Notes: generated by a model from the sequence alone, not told the origin. 64,000 nt of DNA from Streptomyces sp. RPA4-2 (GCF_012273515.2 NZ_CP050975.2:8556001-8620000); one strand, 5' to 3'; positions 8,585 through 18,555 are shown, numbered from the stretch's first letter. A program made the numbers and translations.

Positions 8585-8604
8585 CAAGATCGTGTTACGA
8601 GCTC
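8585..8604 (-). repeat. Right terminal repeat of the IS5-family element
   Basis: Reading inward, GAGCTCGTAACACGATCTTG. It is followed outward by TAA, the same triplet that precedes the outer left repeat. Confidence 0.75.
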
Positions 8605-8739
8605 TAAGCACTTCTGGGCGAGCCCTCAGAAGCTGTTGTCTTCCGGAATTGAGGACGGCATTTCCGCTGGTCAGGCATAGGGTTGGTGACTCCGTGGTAG
8701 CGGTGGCCTGTCGTGTCGTCGCTCCCCGGGAAATCGCGG

Positions 8740-8865
8740 ATGTCGTCGGTTGTCGGACTGCTGGAACAGCACGAGCTCGCAGCTCGCCGTCAAGTCGACG
8801 AACTGCGCGAGGAGGCCGACCGCATCCAGGCCGGGCCGGCAGACCTCACTGAGAGCCGCACCTGA
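8740..8865 (+). CDS. Short coiled-coil protein fragment
   Basis: A 41-codon frame, ATG to TGA, reading LLEQHELAARRQVDELREEADRIQ. This resembles the N-terminal heptad-rich part of small Streptomyces proteins often found next to transposases and helix-turn-helix genes. Those proteins are usually two to three times longer, so this copy is probably truncated. No clear ribosome binding site. Confidence 0.4.
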   Translation: MSSVVGLLEQHELAARRQVDELREEADRIQAGPADLTESRT

Positions 8866-8949
8866 CCTCAAGCACCGCTCGGCTCCCCGGCAACCATGAC
8901 GACGTCATGGCAACAGTGTGTACGGGGTGCTGGCCGTTTGAATTCGACT

Positions 8950-8981
8950 CCCGTTCCCGCAGTTCTGTCTGCGGGAACGGG
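8950..8981. terminator. Strong hairpin terminator after the fructokinase gene
   Basis: A perfect 13-bp stem, CCCGTTCCCGCAG paired with CTGCGGGAACGGG, with a 6-base loop. It starts 10 bases past the stop codon of the leftward fructokinase gene and has no T-run on that side, as is common in Streptomyces. Confidence 0.8.
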
Positions 8982-8991
8982 TATGCCACGT

Positions 8992-9981
8992 TCAGGCATG
9001 CGGCAGGAGCTGTTCCACGCCGACCTCCAGCGCCGCTTCGTCCAGCCAGGGCGGGTTCGCGCCGGAGACTGAGCAGGTCAGGGCGGCGACGTGGGCGGCG
9101 AAGGTGCAGGCGTCGGTGAGGTCTTCGAGGTTCAGCCGGTCGAGTCGGCCGCCGAGGTGTCCGAGGGCGGCGAGGCGGTGGAGCAGGCCCGCGGTGAAGG
9201 AGTCCCCGGCGCCGACGGTGTCGACGACGTCCACGGCCGGGGCCGGGACGGTGACGCGGTGGCCGTCGAGGGAGGCGAGGGCTCCGCGCCCGCCGAGAGT
9301 GATCACGACCAGGCGCGCGCCGGCGGCGTGCCAGGTGTCGCACGCCTCCTCGGGGTCGGCACCGGGAAGCAGCAACGCGAGGTCGTCCTCGCTGAGGCGA
9401 AGGATGTCGGCGAGGGCGCACCAGTGGGGGAGCCGTTCGCGGTAGGCGGCGGGCGGTACGAGCAGGGGGCGGACGTTGGGGTCGATGGACACGGTGACGT
9501 GCTCGCGGGCCTTGGCGAGGTGGTCCTCGATGCGGATGCCGCCGGGTTGGCGTATCAGTGCCAGGGAGCCGGTGTGCAGGCAGGCCGCGCTCTCCCACCC
9601 GGTGGTGGCGAGTTCCTCGCCGGTCCACTGCCAGTCGGCCGCGCTGTCGGCGTAGAAGGTGTACGTGGCCTGGCCGGTCTCGTCGAGGTCGGCGACGGCG
9701 AGGGTGCTGGGCTCGGGGGCGGTCACGCTGCCGGTCAGGTCGACGCCCGCGTCGCTGAGGCGGGCACGGAAGAGGGTGCCGAAGACATCGGTGGAGAAGC
9801 GCCCGAGGAAGCGGGTGGGGGTGCCGAGCCGGGCGAGAGCGACGGCGGTGTTGGCGGGGCCGCCACCAGGCAGGGCGCGCAGCGCGAGCTCATCGGAGCT
9901 TGACCGGGCGGGGTCGGTGAAGGCGTCGGCGACGCACTCGCCGAGGACGGTGACACTGACGGGGGCCTGGGGTCGGGCCAT
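8992..9981 (-). CDS. PfkB-family carbohydrate kinase, probable fructokinase
   Basis: A 329-residue ribokinase-fold kinase that would phosphorylate a sugar, most likely fructose, with ATP. The N-terminal PfkB signature GGGPANTAVALARLG is near residues 38-52, and the C-terminal signature with the catalytic base, DTVGAGDSFTAG, is near 250-261. ITLGGRGA contributes to the nucleotide site. Length and motif order match bacterial fructokinases. The gene is divergent from the LacI-family regulator gene and lies beside a GH32 fructan locus, supporting fructose as substrate. The 208-bp gap to the regulator contains direct repeats and an inverted repeat. Confidence 0.85.
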   Translation of the reverse strand: MARPQAPVSVTVLGECVADAFTDPARSSSDELALRALPGGGPANTAVALARLGTPTRFLGRFSTDVFGTLFRARLSDAGVDLTGSVTAPEPSTLAVADLDETGQATYTFYADSAADWQWTGEELATTGWESAACLHTGSLALIRQPGGIRIEDHLAKAREHVTVSIDPNVRPLLVPPAAYRERLPHWCALADILRLSEDDLALLLPGADPEEACDTWHAAGARLVVITLGGRGALASLDGHRVTVPAPAVDVVDTVGAGDSFTAGLLHRLAALGHLGGRLDRLNLEDLTDACTFAAHVAALTCSVSGANPPWLDEAALEVGVEQLLPHA

Positions 9982-10109
9982 GGTGACTGTCTGCCTCTCT
10001 CAGAAAGAGTGCGGGTGCGAAGGGCACCGGGATCGGTGGCCTGATGCAGCCCTTGCATAGGTATTGACATGCCGCTCAAGGCGGACGTAACTTCCGTGCA
10101 ACACCACAG

Positions 10110-10135
10110 TAAAGCGCATTACTAAAGCGCATGAC
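10110..10135. promoter_or_regulatory. Tandem 13-bp direct repeat, candidate LacI-family operator
   Basis: TAAAGCGCATTAC (10110-10122) is followed at once by TAAAGCGCATGAC (10123-10135). AAGCGCAT is close to the AAGCGCTT core often seen in LacI-family operators. It lies in the divergent region between the fructokinase and lacI-type genes. Confidence 0.55.
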
Positions 10136-10140
10136 TAGCG

Positions 10141-10163
10141 AGCGGACCAGCGCCTGGTCCGCT
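10141..10163. promoter_or_regulatory. Perfect 10-bp inverted repeat in the leader of the lacI-type gene
   Basis: AGCGGACCAG, three bases, CTGGTCCGCT. It ends 13 bases before the ribosome binding site GAAAGGGA of the regulator gene, so it could be a transcript hairpin that limits expression or a second operator. Confidence 0.55.
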
Positions 10164-10189
10164 CTTCAATCGGCCGAAAGGGACTGGAA

Positions 10190-11212
10190 GTGGCCACGAA
10201 CAAGCCGCATCGCGTGACCATGAGTGATGTGGCGCGTCATGCGGGTGTCTCACAGACCACGGTCTCCTTCGTGCTGAACGACAAGCCCGGTGTCGCCATC
10301 CCTGACGAGACCCGTCGGCGGATCCTGGAGGCGATCGCCGAGCTCGGCTACCGGCCCAACGCCGGGGCGCGGGCGCTGGCCGCGAACCGCAGCGGGTGGT
10401 TCGGGCTGATCACCGAGATCGTGACCGGCCCGTTCGCGGGGGAGGTGATCACGGGCGCTCAGAGCCGCGCCTGGGGTGACCGGAGGTTCCTGCTGATCGC
10501 CGCGAGCGAGGGCGATCCCGCCCAGGAAGCTGCCGCGCTCGACCAGATGCTGGAGCACCGCGTGGAAGGCCTGCTGTACGCCACGACCTGGCATCGGGCC
10601 GTCACGCTCCCCAAGGCCGCCCGGGAGGTGCCGACTGTGCTCGTCAATTGCTATGACGCGGATGGGGAGCTGCCGTGCATCCTTCCCGACGAGGTGTCGG
10701 GCGGATACAAGGCGACCCGTCGGCTCCTGGACGCCGGTCACACCCGCATCGGGTTCGTCAACCTCGACCCGGCGATCCCGGCCGCCATCGGCAGGCGCGA
10801 AGGGTACGAGCGTGCCCTGCGCGAGGCCGGGATCACCCCCGACCCCTCCCTCGTCGTCCCCGGCTGGGCGACCGCCGACAGCGCCTATACCGCCGTGTGC
10901 GAACTGGTTGACCGCCCGGCCTGCGACCGGCCGACCGCGCTGTTCTGCGGAAACGACCGGATGGCGATGGGCGCGTACGACGCGATCAAGGAACGTGGGC
11001 TGCGCATCCCGTACGACGTGGCCGTGGTGGGGTTCGACAACCAGGAACTCATCGCCGCCTATCTGCGGCCGAAGCTGACGACGCTCGCCCTGCCCTTCGA
11101 AGCCATGGGCACCAAGGGCGTCGACATGCTCGCCGCTCTCGCAGCGGGGCAGCCGCTCGACACCCACCGGGTGACGATCGACTGCCCGCTGCTCGAACGC
11201 TCGTCGGTCTGA
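10190..11212 (+). CDS. LacI-family transcriptional regulator of the fructan locus
   Basis: A 340-residue repressor. The helix-turn-helix is at about residues 10-35 (TMSDVARHAGVSQTTVSFVLNDK), the hinge helix is GYRPNAGARALA, and a periplasmic-binding-protein-like sugar-sensing domain follows (FGLITEIVTGPFAGEVITG, VVVGFDNQELIAAYLRPKLTTLA). GTG start at 10190 with GAAAGGGA eight bases upstream. It is divergent from the fructokinase gene and upstream of the ABC importer and GH32 genes, so it most likely represses the whole locus until a fructose-type inducer binds. The TAAAGCGCAT repeats upstream are candidate operators. Confidence 0.9.
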   Translation: MATNKPHRVTMSDVARHAGVSQTTVSFVLNDKPGVAIPDETRRRILEAIAELGYRPNAGARALAANRSGWFGLITEIVTGPFAGEVITGAQSRAWGDRRFLLIAASEGDPAQEAAALDQMLEHRVEGLLYATTWHRAVTLPKAAREVPTVLVNCYDADGELPCILPDEVSGGYKATRRLLDAGHTRIGFVNLDPAIPAAIGRREGYERALREAGITPDPSLVVPGWATADSAYTAVCELVDRPACDRPTALFCGNDRMAMGAYDAIKERGLRIPYDVAVVGFDNQELIAAYLRPKLTTLALPFEAMGTKGVDMLAALAAGQPLDTHRVTIDCPLLERSSV

Positions 11213-11286
11213 CCGCTAATCAGTCCGCCGAGGAATCCCATCCCGTCTTCGCCCTGTGTGTTGAAGAGAGGAAAAGAGTCTCCATT

Positions 11287-12969
11287 ATGGCACCCTCCCG
11301 CATACCTTCACGGCGGCCCCGAGCCGTCCTGAGAGCGGTCACCGCGACCGCCGCCGCAGTCCTGGTCCTTTCCGCCTGTACGGGTGGCTCGCGCACCGCC
11401 GGCGCCGGTGACACCTCTGGCAACCAGCTGCTCACCATCCCGCGCGAGGATCTGGCGACGTTCACGCGCAACTTCAACCCGCTCTCCCCGCAGGCCGCCC
11501 CCATGACCCTCCAGGCGGTCTACGAGCCGCTGGCGGTACACAGCATGGCCGACGCCAAGGACACGCCGTGGCTGGCCACCAAGTGGGAGCAGGCCAAGGA
11601 CGGCAAGTCCCTCACCTTCACGCTGCGCGACGGCGTCAAGTGGTCGGACGGCCAGGCGCTCACCGCCGACGACGTCGTCTACACCTTCGAGCTCCAGAAG
11701 AAGGTGCTCGGTGGCTTCGACTACCTCGACAAGGTCACCGCGGTCGACGCCCACACGGTGACGTTCTCCTTCAACAAGGCGTTCTCGACCGCCTTCTACG
11801 AGATCAGCGGCCACTACATCCTGCCGAAGCACATCTGGTCCAAGGTGAAGGACCCGGCGAAGTTCACCAACCCGAACCCGGTCGGCACCGGCCCGTACAC
11901 CAAGATCGAGAAGTTCCAGAGCCAGTCGTACGAGCTGCGCAAGAACCCCGACTACTGGCAGCCGGGCAAGCAGCAGATCGCCGGCATCCAGATGCTCGCC
12001 TTCTCCGGCAACGACAGCGCCAACATCGCCTTCACCAACGGCGAGGTGGACTGGACGCAGTCGTTCATCCCGGACATCGAGAAGTCCTTCGTCGCCAAGG
12101 ACAAGAAGCACAACCACTACTGGTTCCCGGCCACCGGCGCCATGATCAACTGGCAGCTGAACACCACCAAGGCGCCGTTCAACGACCCGGCCGTGCGCAA
12201 GGCGCTCAGCATGGCCGTCGACCGCGACCAGATCACCAAGGTCGCGATGAACGGCTACGCCGAACCCGCCGACTGCACGGGCCTGGCCCACACCTACGAC
12301 AAGTGGCGTGACACGTCGCTGGCCGCCTCCTGCACCTGGACGAAGTACGACAGCACGGCGGCAGCCAAGGCCCTCGACGCGGCCGGCTACAAGGAGAGCG
12401 GCGGCAAGCGGAAGCTGAAGAACGGCAAGGACTTCACCCTCGACATCTCCGTCGGCTCCGCCTCCTCCGACTGGATCTCGGTCGCCAACATCATCAAGCA
12501 GGACCTCGCGAAGGTCGGCATCACCGCCACCGTGAAGACGCCCGACTGGTCGGCGGTCTCGTCCTCGTACAACACCGGCACCTTCGACACCGGCATCGTG
12601 TGGAGCAACAACGGCGCCACCCCGTACGAGTACTACCGCGGCGTGATGTCGACCAAGATGGTGCAGCCGGTCGGCAAGCAGGCCACGGAGAACTACCACC
12701 GCTTCGGCGACAAGAAGGCCGACAAGCTCATCGACGCCTTCGCCGCCGCCACGGACGAGAAGACGCAGCGCGAGCAGACGAACGGCCTGCAAGAGCTGTA
12801 CAACGAGGACGCGCCCGTCGTCCCGCTGTTCACCGGCCCCGAGTGGGGCGCGTACACGGACGCCCGCTTCACCGGCTGGCCCACCGAGAAGAACCCGTAC
12901 GCCACCCTCGGCAACCGCAACGGCAGCACGATCCTCGTGCTCACGTCGCTGAAGCCCGTCAAGGGCTGA
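11287..12969 (+). CDS. ABC transporter substrate-binding lipoprotein, cluster C (oligopeptide/oligosaccharide type)
   Basis: A 560-residue extracellular solute-binding protein of family 5. The N-terminus is a lipoprotein signal with lipobox LSAC (cysteine near residue 31), so it is anchored outside the membrane. Family hallmarks are LRDGVKWSDGQALTADDVVYTF, NPVGTGPYTK, VRKALSMAVDRDQITK and the C-terminal EDAPVVPLFTGPEWGAY. Members usually bind peptides or nickel, but some bind oligosaccharides. The neighbours here are a fructokinase, a LacI regulator and two GH32 enzymes, so fructo-oligosaccharides are the likely ligand (inference). It is the first gene of a co-directional run with two permeases and two ATPases. 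Confidence 0.88.
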   Translation: MAPSRIPSRRPRAVLRAVTATAAAVLVLSACTGGSRTAGAGDTSGNQLLTIPREDLATFTRNFNPLSPQAAPMTLQAVYEPLAVHSMADAKDTPWLATKWEQAKDGKSLTFTLRDGVKWSDGQALTADDVVYTFELQKKVLGGFDYLDKVTAVDAHTVTFSFNKAFSTAFYEISGHYILPKHIWSKVKDPAKFTNPNPVGTGPYTKIEKFQSQSYELRKNPDYWQPGKQQIAGIQMLAFSGNDSANIAFTNGEVDWTQSFIPDIEKSFVAKDKKHNHYWFPATGAMINWQLNTTKAPFNDPAVRKALSMAVDRDQITKVAMNGYAEPADCTGLAHTYDKWRDTSLAASCTWTKYDSTAAAKALDAAGYKESGGKRKLKNGKDFTLDISVGSASSDWISVANIIKQDLAKVGITATVKTPDWSAVSSSYNTGTFDTGIVWSNNGATPYEYYRGVMSTKMVQPVGKQATENYHRFGDKKADKLIDAFAAATDEKTQREQTNGLQELYNEDAPVVPLFTGPEWGAYTDARFTGWPTEKNPYATLGNRNGSTILVLTSLKPVKG

Positions 12970-13065
12970 CGCCGCCCGTACGGACCGGCGGCCGCCCTCC
13001 TCCCAGGACGGCCGCCCCCGCGCACCGCATACCGTTCACCCCCCCACCGACAGGGAGCACGACCC

Positions 13066-14043
13066 GTGCGTCTGATCCTGCGCAACCTGGGGTTCTATCT
13101 GCTCGCCTTCTGGGCCTCCATCACCCTGAACTTCGTTCTCCCGCGCTTCATGCCGGGCGACCCGGTCTCCCGGATGTTCGCGCAGGCCCAGGGCACCATG
13201 CAGCCCGACCAGATAGCCCAGCTGCGGAAACTCTTCGGCCTCGACGACCGCCCCCTCTGGGAGCAGTACGTCTCCTACGTCAAAAGCGTCTTCACCGGCG
13301 ACCTCGGCATCTCCATCTCCCGCTTCCCGACCCCGGTCTCCGACGTGATCGGCTCGCAGATCGGCTGGACCCTGCTCCTCGGCGGTGTCGCGCTCGTCAT
13401 CGCGGCCGTGCTCGGCAACCTGCTCGGCATCGTCGCCGCCTGGCGGCGCGGCGGCGTCCTCGACTCCGCCTTGCCGCCCCTGCTGATCTTCGTCGGCTCG
13501 TTCCCCTACTTCTGGCTGGCCATGGGTGCGCTGTACCTGTTCGGGGTGAGCCTCGGCTGGTTCCCCATGCGGCACGCCTACGACGTCGGACTGACCCCCG
13601 GCTTCAACGGCGAATTCCTCTCCAACGTCGCCACCCACCTGGTGCTGCCCGCCCTGACCATCGTGCTGGTCTCCATCGGCGGCTGGATGCTCGGCATGCG
13701 CAACACCATGATCGCCACCGCGGCCGAGGACTACATCACCATGGCCGAGGCGAAGGGGCTCAGCCCCTCGCGGATCATGGTCCGCTACGCCGCCCGCAAC
13801 GCGCTGCTCCCCTCCGTCACCAACTTCGGCATGGCGCTCGGCTTCGTCGTCGGCGGCGCGCTGCTCACCGAGGTCGTGTTCGCCTACCCCGGGATCGGCT
13901 ACCAGCTGCTGATGGCCGTCCAGGGCCTGGACTACCCACTGATGCAGGGCATCTTCCTGACGATCACGGCCGCAGTGCTGATCGCGAACTTCCTCGTCGA
14001 CCTCGTCTACGTCCGCCTCGACCCGCGCGTCCGCGTCCGCTGA
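13066..14043 (+). CDS. ABC transporter permease, DppB/OppB type
   Basis: A 325-residue integral membrane protein with about six transmembrane segments. It has the DppB N-terminal pattern (LRNLGFYLLAFWASITLNFVLPRFMPGDP, QLRKLFGLDDRPLWEQYVSYV) and the EAA loop that contacts the ATPases (EDYITMAEAKGLSPSRIMVRYAARNALLP). GTG start at 13066 with GGGAGC upstream. It follows the substrate-binding gene after 96 bases and precedes the partner permease by 13 bases. Confidence 0.9.
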   Translation: MRLILRNLGFYLLAFWASITLNFVLPRFMPGDPVSRMFAQAQGTMQPDQIAQLRKLFGLDDRPLWEQYVSYVKSVFTGDLGISISRFPTPVSDVIGSQIGWTLLLGGVALVIAAVLGNLLGIVAAWRRGGVLDSALPPLLIFVGSFPYFWLAMGALYLFGVSLGWFPMRHAYDVGLTPGFNGEFLSNVATHLVLPALTIVLVSIGGWMLGMRNTMIATAAEDYITMAEAKGLSPSRIMVRYAARNALLPSVTNFGMALGFVVGGALLTEVVFAYPGIGYQLLMAVQGLDYPLMQGIFLTITAAVLIANFLVDLVYVRLDPRVRVR

Positions 14044-14056
14044 GGAGGCTGCCGAC

Positions 14057-14977
14057 ATGACCGCCATCGAAATCGCCACGGCCCCCGCGCCGACGGCCTC
14101 CGCGCGCGCTTCCCGCCGGCGCGGACTGCTGCGCCAGCTCATCGACAGCAAGAAGGCGCTGACCGGGCTGATCCTGCTCGCTCTCTTCGCGCTGCTGGCC
14201 CTGCTCGCACCCGTCCTGGCACCCGGCGACCCGTCGCTCATCAACTCCACGGGCAGCCAGGCCCCCTCGGCCGCACACTGGCTCGGTACGACCGCCAAGG
14301 GACAGGACGTGCTCGCCCTCACCCTCTGGGGTGCGCGCAGCTCCCTCTTCGTCGGCTTCACCGTGGGGCTCGTGGCGACCGCGGTCGCCATCGTCGTCGG
14401 CCTCGCATCCGCGTACTTCGACCGCGTCGTGGACGACGCGCTGACCCTGGTCACCAACATCTTCCTGCTGCTGCCTGGGCTGCCGCTGCTCATCATCCTG
14501 GCCGCGTTCCTGCCGCCCGGGACCTCCACCGTGATCCTGGTCCTCGTCGTCACCGGCTGGGCGGGCTCGGCCCGGGTCCTGCGCGCGCAGGCCAAGTCGA
14601 TCCGCGGCAAGGACTTCGTGGCCGCCGCCGTCGTCACCGGAGAACGTCCCCTGCGGATCATGTTCCGCGAGATCCTGCCCAACATGGCGTCCGTGGTGAT
14701 GACCACGCTGCTCGGCTGCGTGATCTTCGGCATCGGCGCCCAGGCCGGCCTGGAGTTCCTCGGCCTCGGCGACAGCAGCGTCGTCAGCTGGGGCACCAAC
14801 CTGTACTGGGCCAGCAACGACGGCGCGCTGATGACCGGCACGTGGTGGGCCTTCGTCCCCTCCGGACTGTGCATCGCGCTCGTCGCCTTCGCGCTCGCGC
14901 TGGTCAACTACGCGGTCGACGAGATCACCAACCCGAGGCTGCGCAACCGCCGTGCCCGCCGTGAGAGGAGGGGCTGA
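14057..14977 (+). CDS. ABC transporter permease, DppC/OppC type
   Basis: A 306-residue membrane protein with the OppC N-terminal segment and a following LAPVLAPGDP/HWLGTTAKGQDVLA motif, about six transmembrane helices, and the EAA-loop region (RAQAKSIRGKDFVAAAVVTGERPLRIMFREILPN). It forms the channel with the preceding permease. GAGGAGG is present just before its ATG; three bases separate it from the next ATPase gene, so the genes are translationally coupled. Confidence 0.9.
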   Translation: MTAIEIATAPAPTASARASRRRGLLRQLIDSKKALTGLILLALFALLALLAPVLAPGDPSLINSTGSQAPSAAHWLGTTAKGQDVLALTLWGARSSLFVGFTVGLVATAVAIVVGLASAYFDRVVDDALTLVTNIFLLLPGLPLLIILAAFLPPGTSTVILVLVVTGWAGSARVLRAQAKSIRGKDFVAAAVVTGERPLRIMFREILPNMASVVMTTLLGCVIFGIGAQAGLEFLGLGDSSVVSWGTNLYWASNDGALMTGTWWAFVPSGLCIALVAFALALVNYAVDEITNPRLRNRRARRERRG

Positions 14978-14980
14978 GCC

Positions 14981-15930
<950 letters not shown>

Positions 15931-15934
<4 letters not shown>

Positions 15935-16975
15935 CCCAGCCCCTGCTGTCCGTACGCGGTCTGACCAAGGACTTCCAGGTCGGCACCGTCTTCTCCCGGC
16001 GCCGCGTCCGTGCCGTCAACGATGTGTCCTTCGACCTGCCGGCCGGCCGGATCACCGCCCTGGTCGGCGAGTCCGGCAGCGGCAAGTCCACCATCGCCCG
16101 CTGCCTCGCCCGCCTCGAACAGCCCTCCGCCGGGCAGGTACTGCTCGACGGCCAGGACATCCTGCGCACCGAGCGGCGCCGGGCATCACGGGCGTACCGC
16201 CGCAAGGTCCAGATGGTCTTCCAGGACCCCTTCGGCTCACTCAACCCCGTCCACCGCGTCGAGCACTTCCTCACCCGGGCCCTCGTCCTGCACGGGCACT
16301 CCGCCACACCAGAGACACTGCGCGAGCTGATAGAAACGGTCGGCCTGACCGAGGACATGCTCCAGTCCTACCCGCACGAACTCTCCGGCGGCCAGCGTCA
16401 GCGCGTCTCCATCGCTCGCGCGTTGGCGGTGGACCCGCGCCTCATCCTGGCCGACGAACCGACGTCGATGCTGGACGTCTCCGTGCGCGTCGGCGTGCTC
16501 AACCTGATGCGGCGCCTGCGCGACGAGCGAAACATCGCCATGCTCTACATCACCCACGACCTGGGCTCCGCCCGCTACCTCGCGGACACCACCATGGTCA
16601 TGTTCGCCGGCGAACTCGTCGAGGGCGGCGACGCGTTGGCGGTGATGGACGCCCCCGCCCACCCCTACACCCGCCTGCTGCTGTCCGCCGTACCCGACCC
16701 CCGAACGGGTAAGCAGCTACGACCCCGTCGAGCGCGCCAAGCACCGCGAGGCGATCCTCAACCCCACGTCCTGCCCCTACGGCGACGACGGCACGTGCAG
16801 CCGCACCGAGCCCGTCCGCCACATCGTCGGCGAGAACGACGGACAGCCCCACTGGGTGCGCTGCCACCTGCGCGCACCCGCCTCCGACATCGCCCGCCGC
16901 GTCCTGAAGGCCACCGACCGGCCGGACGGCGAGGCCACCGACGACACCGAGAAAGCGGAGACCACCGCCGCATGA
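15931..16975 (+). pseudogene. ABC transporter ATP-binding protein, DppF/OppF type, with a one-base frameshift
   Basis: ATG 15931 overlaps the preceding stop. The frame encodes Walker A GESGSGKST, VFQDPFGSLNP, LSGGQRQRVSIARAL, LILADEPTSMLD and YITHDLGS, all intact. After VPDPRTG (near 16710) the frame is lost. The expected C-terminus (SSYDPVERAKHREAIL, SCPYGDDGTCSRTEP, HWVRCHLR) continues in another frame and ends at TGA 16973-16975, overlapping the GH32 start. The full span is 1,045 bases (one more than a multiple of three), consistent with one inserted base near 16708-16712. Both the ATPase core and the C-terminal oligopeptide domain look otherwise undamaged. A sequencing error or a recent mutation are both possible. 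Confidence 0.85.
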
Positions 16976-18504
16976 CCCACGACCTCACCCTCCCCTCCGC
17001 CAGCCACACCGCCGAGGGGCTGGCCGAACGCGCCCTGCGCGACCCCCACCGCCCCCGCTTCCACTTCACCTCGCCCGGCGGCTGGCTCAACGACCCCAAC
17101 GGGCTGAGCCACTGGAACGGCGTCTACCACCTCTTCTACCAGTACAACCCGCTCGCCGCCGCCCACCACCGCATCCACTGGGGCCACGCCACCAGTACCG
17201 ACCTCGTGCACTGGTCCGATGAGCCAGTCGCCCTGGTGCCAGGCTCGGACGGCCCGGACCGCGACGGCTGTTGGTCCGGTGTCCTGGTGGACGACGGGGG
17301 AGTGCCGACGCTCGTCTACTCGGGCAGGCACGGAGACCACGAACTCCCCTGCGTGGCCAGGGGATCGGCCGACCTGCGGTACTGGACCAAAGACCAGGCC
17401 AACCCGGTCATCACCGCCCCGCCCGAGGGCGTCGACATCACGGCCTTCCGCGACCACTGCGTCTGGCGGGAGGGCCAGGTGTGGCGCCAGCTGGTGGGCT
17501 CGGGCATCCGGGGCGTCGGCGGAACGGCCTTCCTGTACGAATCCGACGACCTGCTCAGCTGGCGCTACGTCGGCCCCCTGCTGACCGGCGACGCCTCGCA
17601 GCACCAGGGCGAGCTCGACTGGACCGGCACGATGTGGGAGTGCGTCGACCTCTTCCGGCTCGGCGAGGACGAGGAGGCCGGCAGCACCGACGTGCTGGTC
17701 TTCTCCGCCTGGGACGAGGGCACCACCCACCACCCCCTGTACTGGACCGGCCGCTACCACGGCGACACCTTCAACCCGACCGCCCTCCACCGCCTCGACT
17801 ACGGCGGACGCTACTTCTACGCCCCCCAGTCCACTCGCGACGAGCACGGCCGCCGCATCATGTTCGGCTGGCTCCAGGAGGGACGGACGGACGAGGCGAA
17901 CGCGCAGGCCGGCTGGTGCGGCGTGATGTCCCTGCCGAGGGTCGTCACGCTCGCCACGGACGGCGGCCTGCATCAGGCCCCGGCGCCGGAGCTGACCGAG
18001 CTGCGGCGGGAGCGCGTAGAGGTGGCTCCGGGCCGGCAGGCCGACCGGTACACCCGGCTGCCCGCCGTGCGCGGGGACCAGCTGGACATCGAGACGACCC
18101 TGCGTCTCGCTCCCGGAGCGACCGCCCGGCTCGTGGTCCGCGAGACACCGGACGGCGCGGAACGCACGGTCGTGGAGGTGAGCAGGGCGCAGGACGGAAC
18201 GGGCGGCACCCTCCGCCTGCGCCGCGAGACCAGCAGCCTCGACCCGACGGTCGACACCGAACCCCGTTACGGCGAACTGCCGTTGGGCACTAACGGGCGG
18301 GTCGACCTGCGCGTCCTCGTCGACCACTCCGCACTGGAGGTCTTCGCCAACGGGCGTGCCCTCACCGCCCGCATCTACCCCACCCGGGCCAACGAGGCCG
18401 TGGGCGTCGGTATCGGTGCCGACGGCGACGTGGCCCTGGAGCGGTTCGACGCCTGGCAGATGGCGTCGGCCTTCACCGACGGACCTCGGCCGCTGTGGCC
18501 GTGA
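16972..18504 (+). CDS. GH32 beta-fructofuranosidase, cytosolic
   Basis: A 510-residue glycoside hydrolase family 32 enzyme that releases fructose from sucrose or fructo-oligosaccharides. The nucleophile Asp41 lies in WLNDPNG (38-44), the transition-state Asp161 in FRDH (RDP in most members), and the acid/base Glu223 in WEC. The C-terminal beta-sandwich with HSALEVFANG is present. No signal peptide, so it acts on imported sugars. ATG 16972 overlaps the stop of the ABC ATPase gene, and no binding site could lie anywhere but inside that gene. The frame is also open upstream through the frameshifted ATPase, but this start gives the family-typical length. Confidence 0.9.
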   Translation: MTHDLTLPSASHTAEGLAERALRDPHRPRFHFTSPGGWLNDPNGLSHWNGVYHLFYQYNPLAAAHHRIHWGHATSTDLVHWSDEPVALVPGSDGPDRDGCWSGVLVDDGGVPTLVYSGRHGDHELPCVARGSADLRYWTKDQANPVITAPPEGVDITAFRDHCVWREGQVWRQLVGSGIRGVGGTAFLYESDDLLSWRYVGPLLTGDASQHQGELDWTGTMWECVDLFRLGEDEEAGSTDVLVFSAWDEGTTHHPLYWTGRYHGDTFNPTALHRLDYGGRYFYAPQSTRDEHGRRIMFGWLQEGRTDEANAQAGWCGVMSLPRVVTLATDGGLHQAPAPELTELRRERVEVAPGRQADRYTRLPAVRGDQLDIETTLRLAPGATARLVVRETPDGAERTVVEVSRAQDGTGGTLRLRRETSSLDPTVDTEPRYGELPLGTNGRVDLRVLVDHSALEVFANGRALTARIYPTRANEAVGVGIGADGDVALERFDAWQMASAFTDGPRPLWP

Positions 18505-18519
18505 CGGTCTTACACACGA

Positions 18520-18555
18520 CCACGGCCCGCGGGATGCACGTCCCCCGGGCCGTGG
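18520..18555. terminator. Hairpin terminator between the two GH32 genes
   Basis: CCACGGCCCG pairs with CGGGCCGTGG (10 bp) across a loop that can extend the stem. It lies 15 bases past the cytosolic GH32 stop, suggesting that the secreted fructanase has its own transcript or is partly attenuated. Confidence 0.7.

Larger units (their letters stand above)
7191..8604. mobile_element. IS5-family unit carrying an Imm1-like gene between terminal repeats
   Basis: Three copies of one 20-bp terminal repeat are present. Two of them are inner and outer left copies (7706-7725 and 7191-7210), pointing the same way; the right copy is at 8585-8604, pointing back. The right copy matches the outer left copy at 19 of 20 bases, but the inner left copy at only 16 of 20. 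The trinucleotide TAA lies directly outside both outer ends (7188-7190 and 8605-8607), consistent with a 3-bp target duplication. The core IS (7706-8604) holds a two-frame transposase; the added segment 7211-7705 holds one gene. The element may therefore have moved as a cargo-carrying unit. Confidence 0.6.
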
